The notes under the pieces are model-generated. The model was not told where the DNA came from, searched no databases, and worked only from the letters and a program-made list of their open reading frames with translations. DNA of 64,000 nt, taken from positions 5,172,001-5,236,000 of the forward strand of contig NC_134676.1 of the NCBI RefSeq assembly GCF_030463565.1, given 5' to 3'. This document shows, piece after piece, positions 62,662 to 64,000 of the stretch (positions are counted from its first letter, which is position 1; each line of letters begins with the position of its first letter). A program made the translations under genes and the position numbers. Source of the stretch: Pelecanus crispus (lineage: Eukaryota > Chordata > Aves > Pelecaniformes > Pelecanidae).

Positions 62662-64000
62662 CTGAGAACAGAAGGAGAATAGAAACAAGTATAACTTGTT
62701 CATAACATTTACAGTGGCGAAACAGTCTACCTCTTTGGTCATAAGCTCTGGTGAATGCAAGCCAATGCCATTCCTTTTAGAAACATCAGGTAGTGAATAC
62801 CTTTAACATATTAGTCTGCATCAGACAAATAGTTGCAGAACACTGTTCATCTTTTCGCAACAACAATCACATCCCTTCATGGATGGTATAAACTCCACAC
62901 CCTTCTCTCAGGGTGTCGCTGGCTAGAGTGGAAGCGCTCTGATAGCTATGCCGGGCTCAGGAAGACAGCAAAGAAATGCATCCAGTACAGCATTTAGGCA
63001 CGGATGGAGAAAGGCAATCTGGCTTCTTATTTGGTAGAAAAATCTAACAAGAAACAGAAAAGCAAGTTTTGGGAATGCCACATGAAGAACTGTGGAGAAG
63101 TTTAGATGGTCTAAAAAGCTGCTGTCTTGAGGAGGCGAGAGGGAGTTGGAAATTACCTAATTTGCTTTTTTGTTTATTTGTTTGTTTGTTTAAATAGTTT
63201 GAAGGATATCAGAAGATGGTTTTGGAAGAGAACTAAAGCAGAAGAAGTGATCAAAGAGGATGGAAAATCTTCCATTAAGAAAGATGGAAAATATTTACTA
63301 TGTTAGACAGTATTTCAGGGGATTGAGGAGTCTTTAGGACATATGGAGCCTAACAGAGCTGTGACAGGTGTTGTGCCAGGCATGACCCAGACCTTGATGC
63401 TCCTGCTTATGTCAATGACACTGATGTTACTATGTGCTGCCCAGGTACCACCCAAAATCATATGGCATTTTCTGAAAACTAAGCTTCCTTCTTAAGAAAC
63501 ATGACTCAGTACATTTAGCCCGTAAAGTATTTGGGGTGACCCTCAAAATATTTAGAGACTGAACACTAAAAAGCATGCAAACCTTGAGATGCCATAAGTT
63601 TCCCGAAGTTCTTGGCTGTAGAACTCAGGATATAAACCACACCAGATCTGCTTTCCTCAGGACATTTCAAACTGCCCTATTTCCACTTGAAGTGGGTGTC
63701 CTGCATGAATGCCTTTGTGGTTGCATATTGGCAAGATAATATCTGCTTTTTATGGGGCCCAGAAAGCATGATACTCTCTTCCACTGTATGTGGAACAGAG
63801 TGAAAGGCCAGGTCCTGTCCTTGATGGCAACAGAGTGTTCTGCTGCTTGCAGCTGAGCTTTCCTGACATAAGTGAGCTGAGCAGCTCTTATGGTCAACCT
63901 CCAAGTAGCAGTGGACATTGCACAGTTTACAAAAATTCATTTTAAGGACTAAGTTTTCAAGAAGCTGCATTTGAGTCCTAGAAAGTAATTAAGCTGGTTC
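62662..64000. other. SLC14A2-like intron running off the window
   Basis: No further exon resembling the QFIDW or GLYGYN exons was found up to 64000, so the 5' exons are beyond the edge. No known repeat was recognised. Confidence 0.5.

Overview
The window is avian nuclear DNA. It holds several CR1 LINE 3' fragments with the bird-typical 'gattctatgattctatga' ends, four solo LTRs of a bird-type endogenous retrovirus, and intron-split vertebrate genes. I cannot name the species. No bacterial or phage features were seen.

Three genes are supported, all on the minus strand. Reading in the direction of transcription (high to low coordinates), they are a partial SLC14A2-like urea transporter (56.5-62.7 kb, 5' exons beyond 64 kb), a complete SLC14A1-like urea transporter (coding exons 29.3-36.8 kb, probable TATA promoter and untranslated first exon at about 42.7 kb), and the 3' part of SIGLEC15 (0.26-7.86 kb, signal-peptide exons not found). 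This order and orientation, SLC14A2 - SLC14A1 - SIGLEC15, is what I recall for human chromosome 18q12, so the window looks like a conserved syntenic block. Exon borders were read from splice sites and checked by phase. The SLC14A1 exons join to 1,170 nt (389 aa plus stop). The four shared internal exons of the two transporters have identical lengths (193, 148, 135 and 50 nt) and phases, as expected of tandem paralogs. Both transporters are facilitative urea channels of the plasma membrane. SIGLEC15 is a DAP12-coupled sialic-acid receptor and is only a genomic neighbour, not a pathway partner.

Repeats: four full-length solo LTRs (about 560 bp, all in + orientation, three with exact 5-bp target duplications) and one 39-bp LTR stub. 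At least ten CR1 fragments are present, including a composite CR1 unit found in inverted orientation near both ends of the window. One solo LTR lies in an SLC14A1 intron only 78 bp from a splice donor.

The remaining sequence (about 8-25 kb, 26-29 kb, 43-54 kb and most introns) shows no coding exon, RNA gene or ordered structure that I can defend. I found no clearly novel molecular system. The most informative points are a 31-nt SIGLEC15 microexon, substitutions at conserved pore motifs in each transporter, a PKA-type site in the SLC14A2-like tail, and the composite CR1 units.
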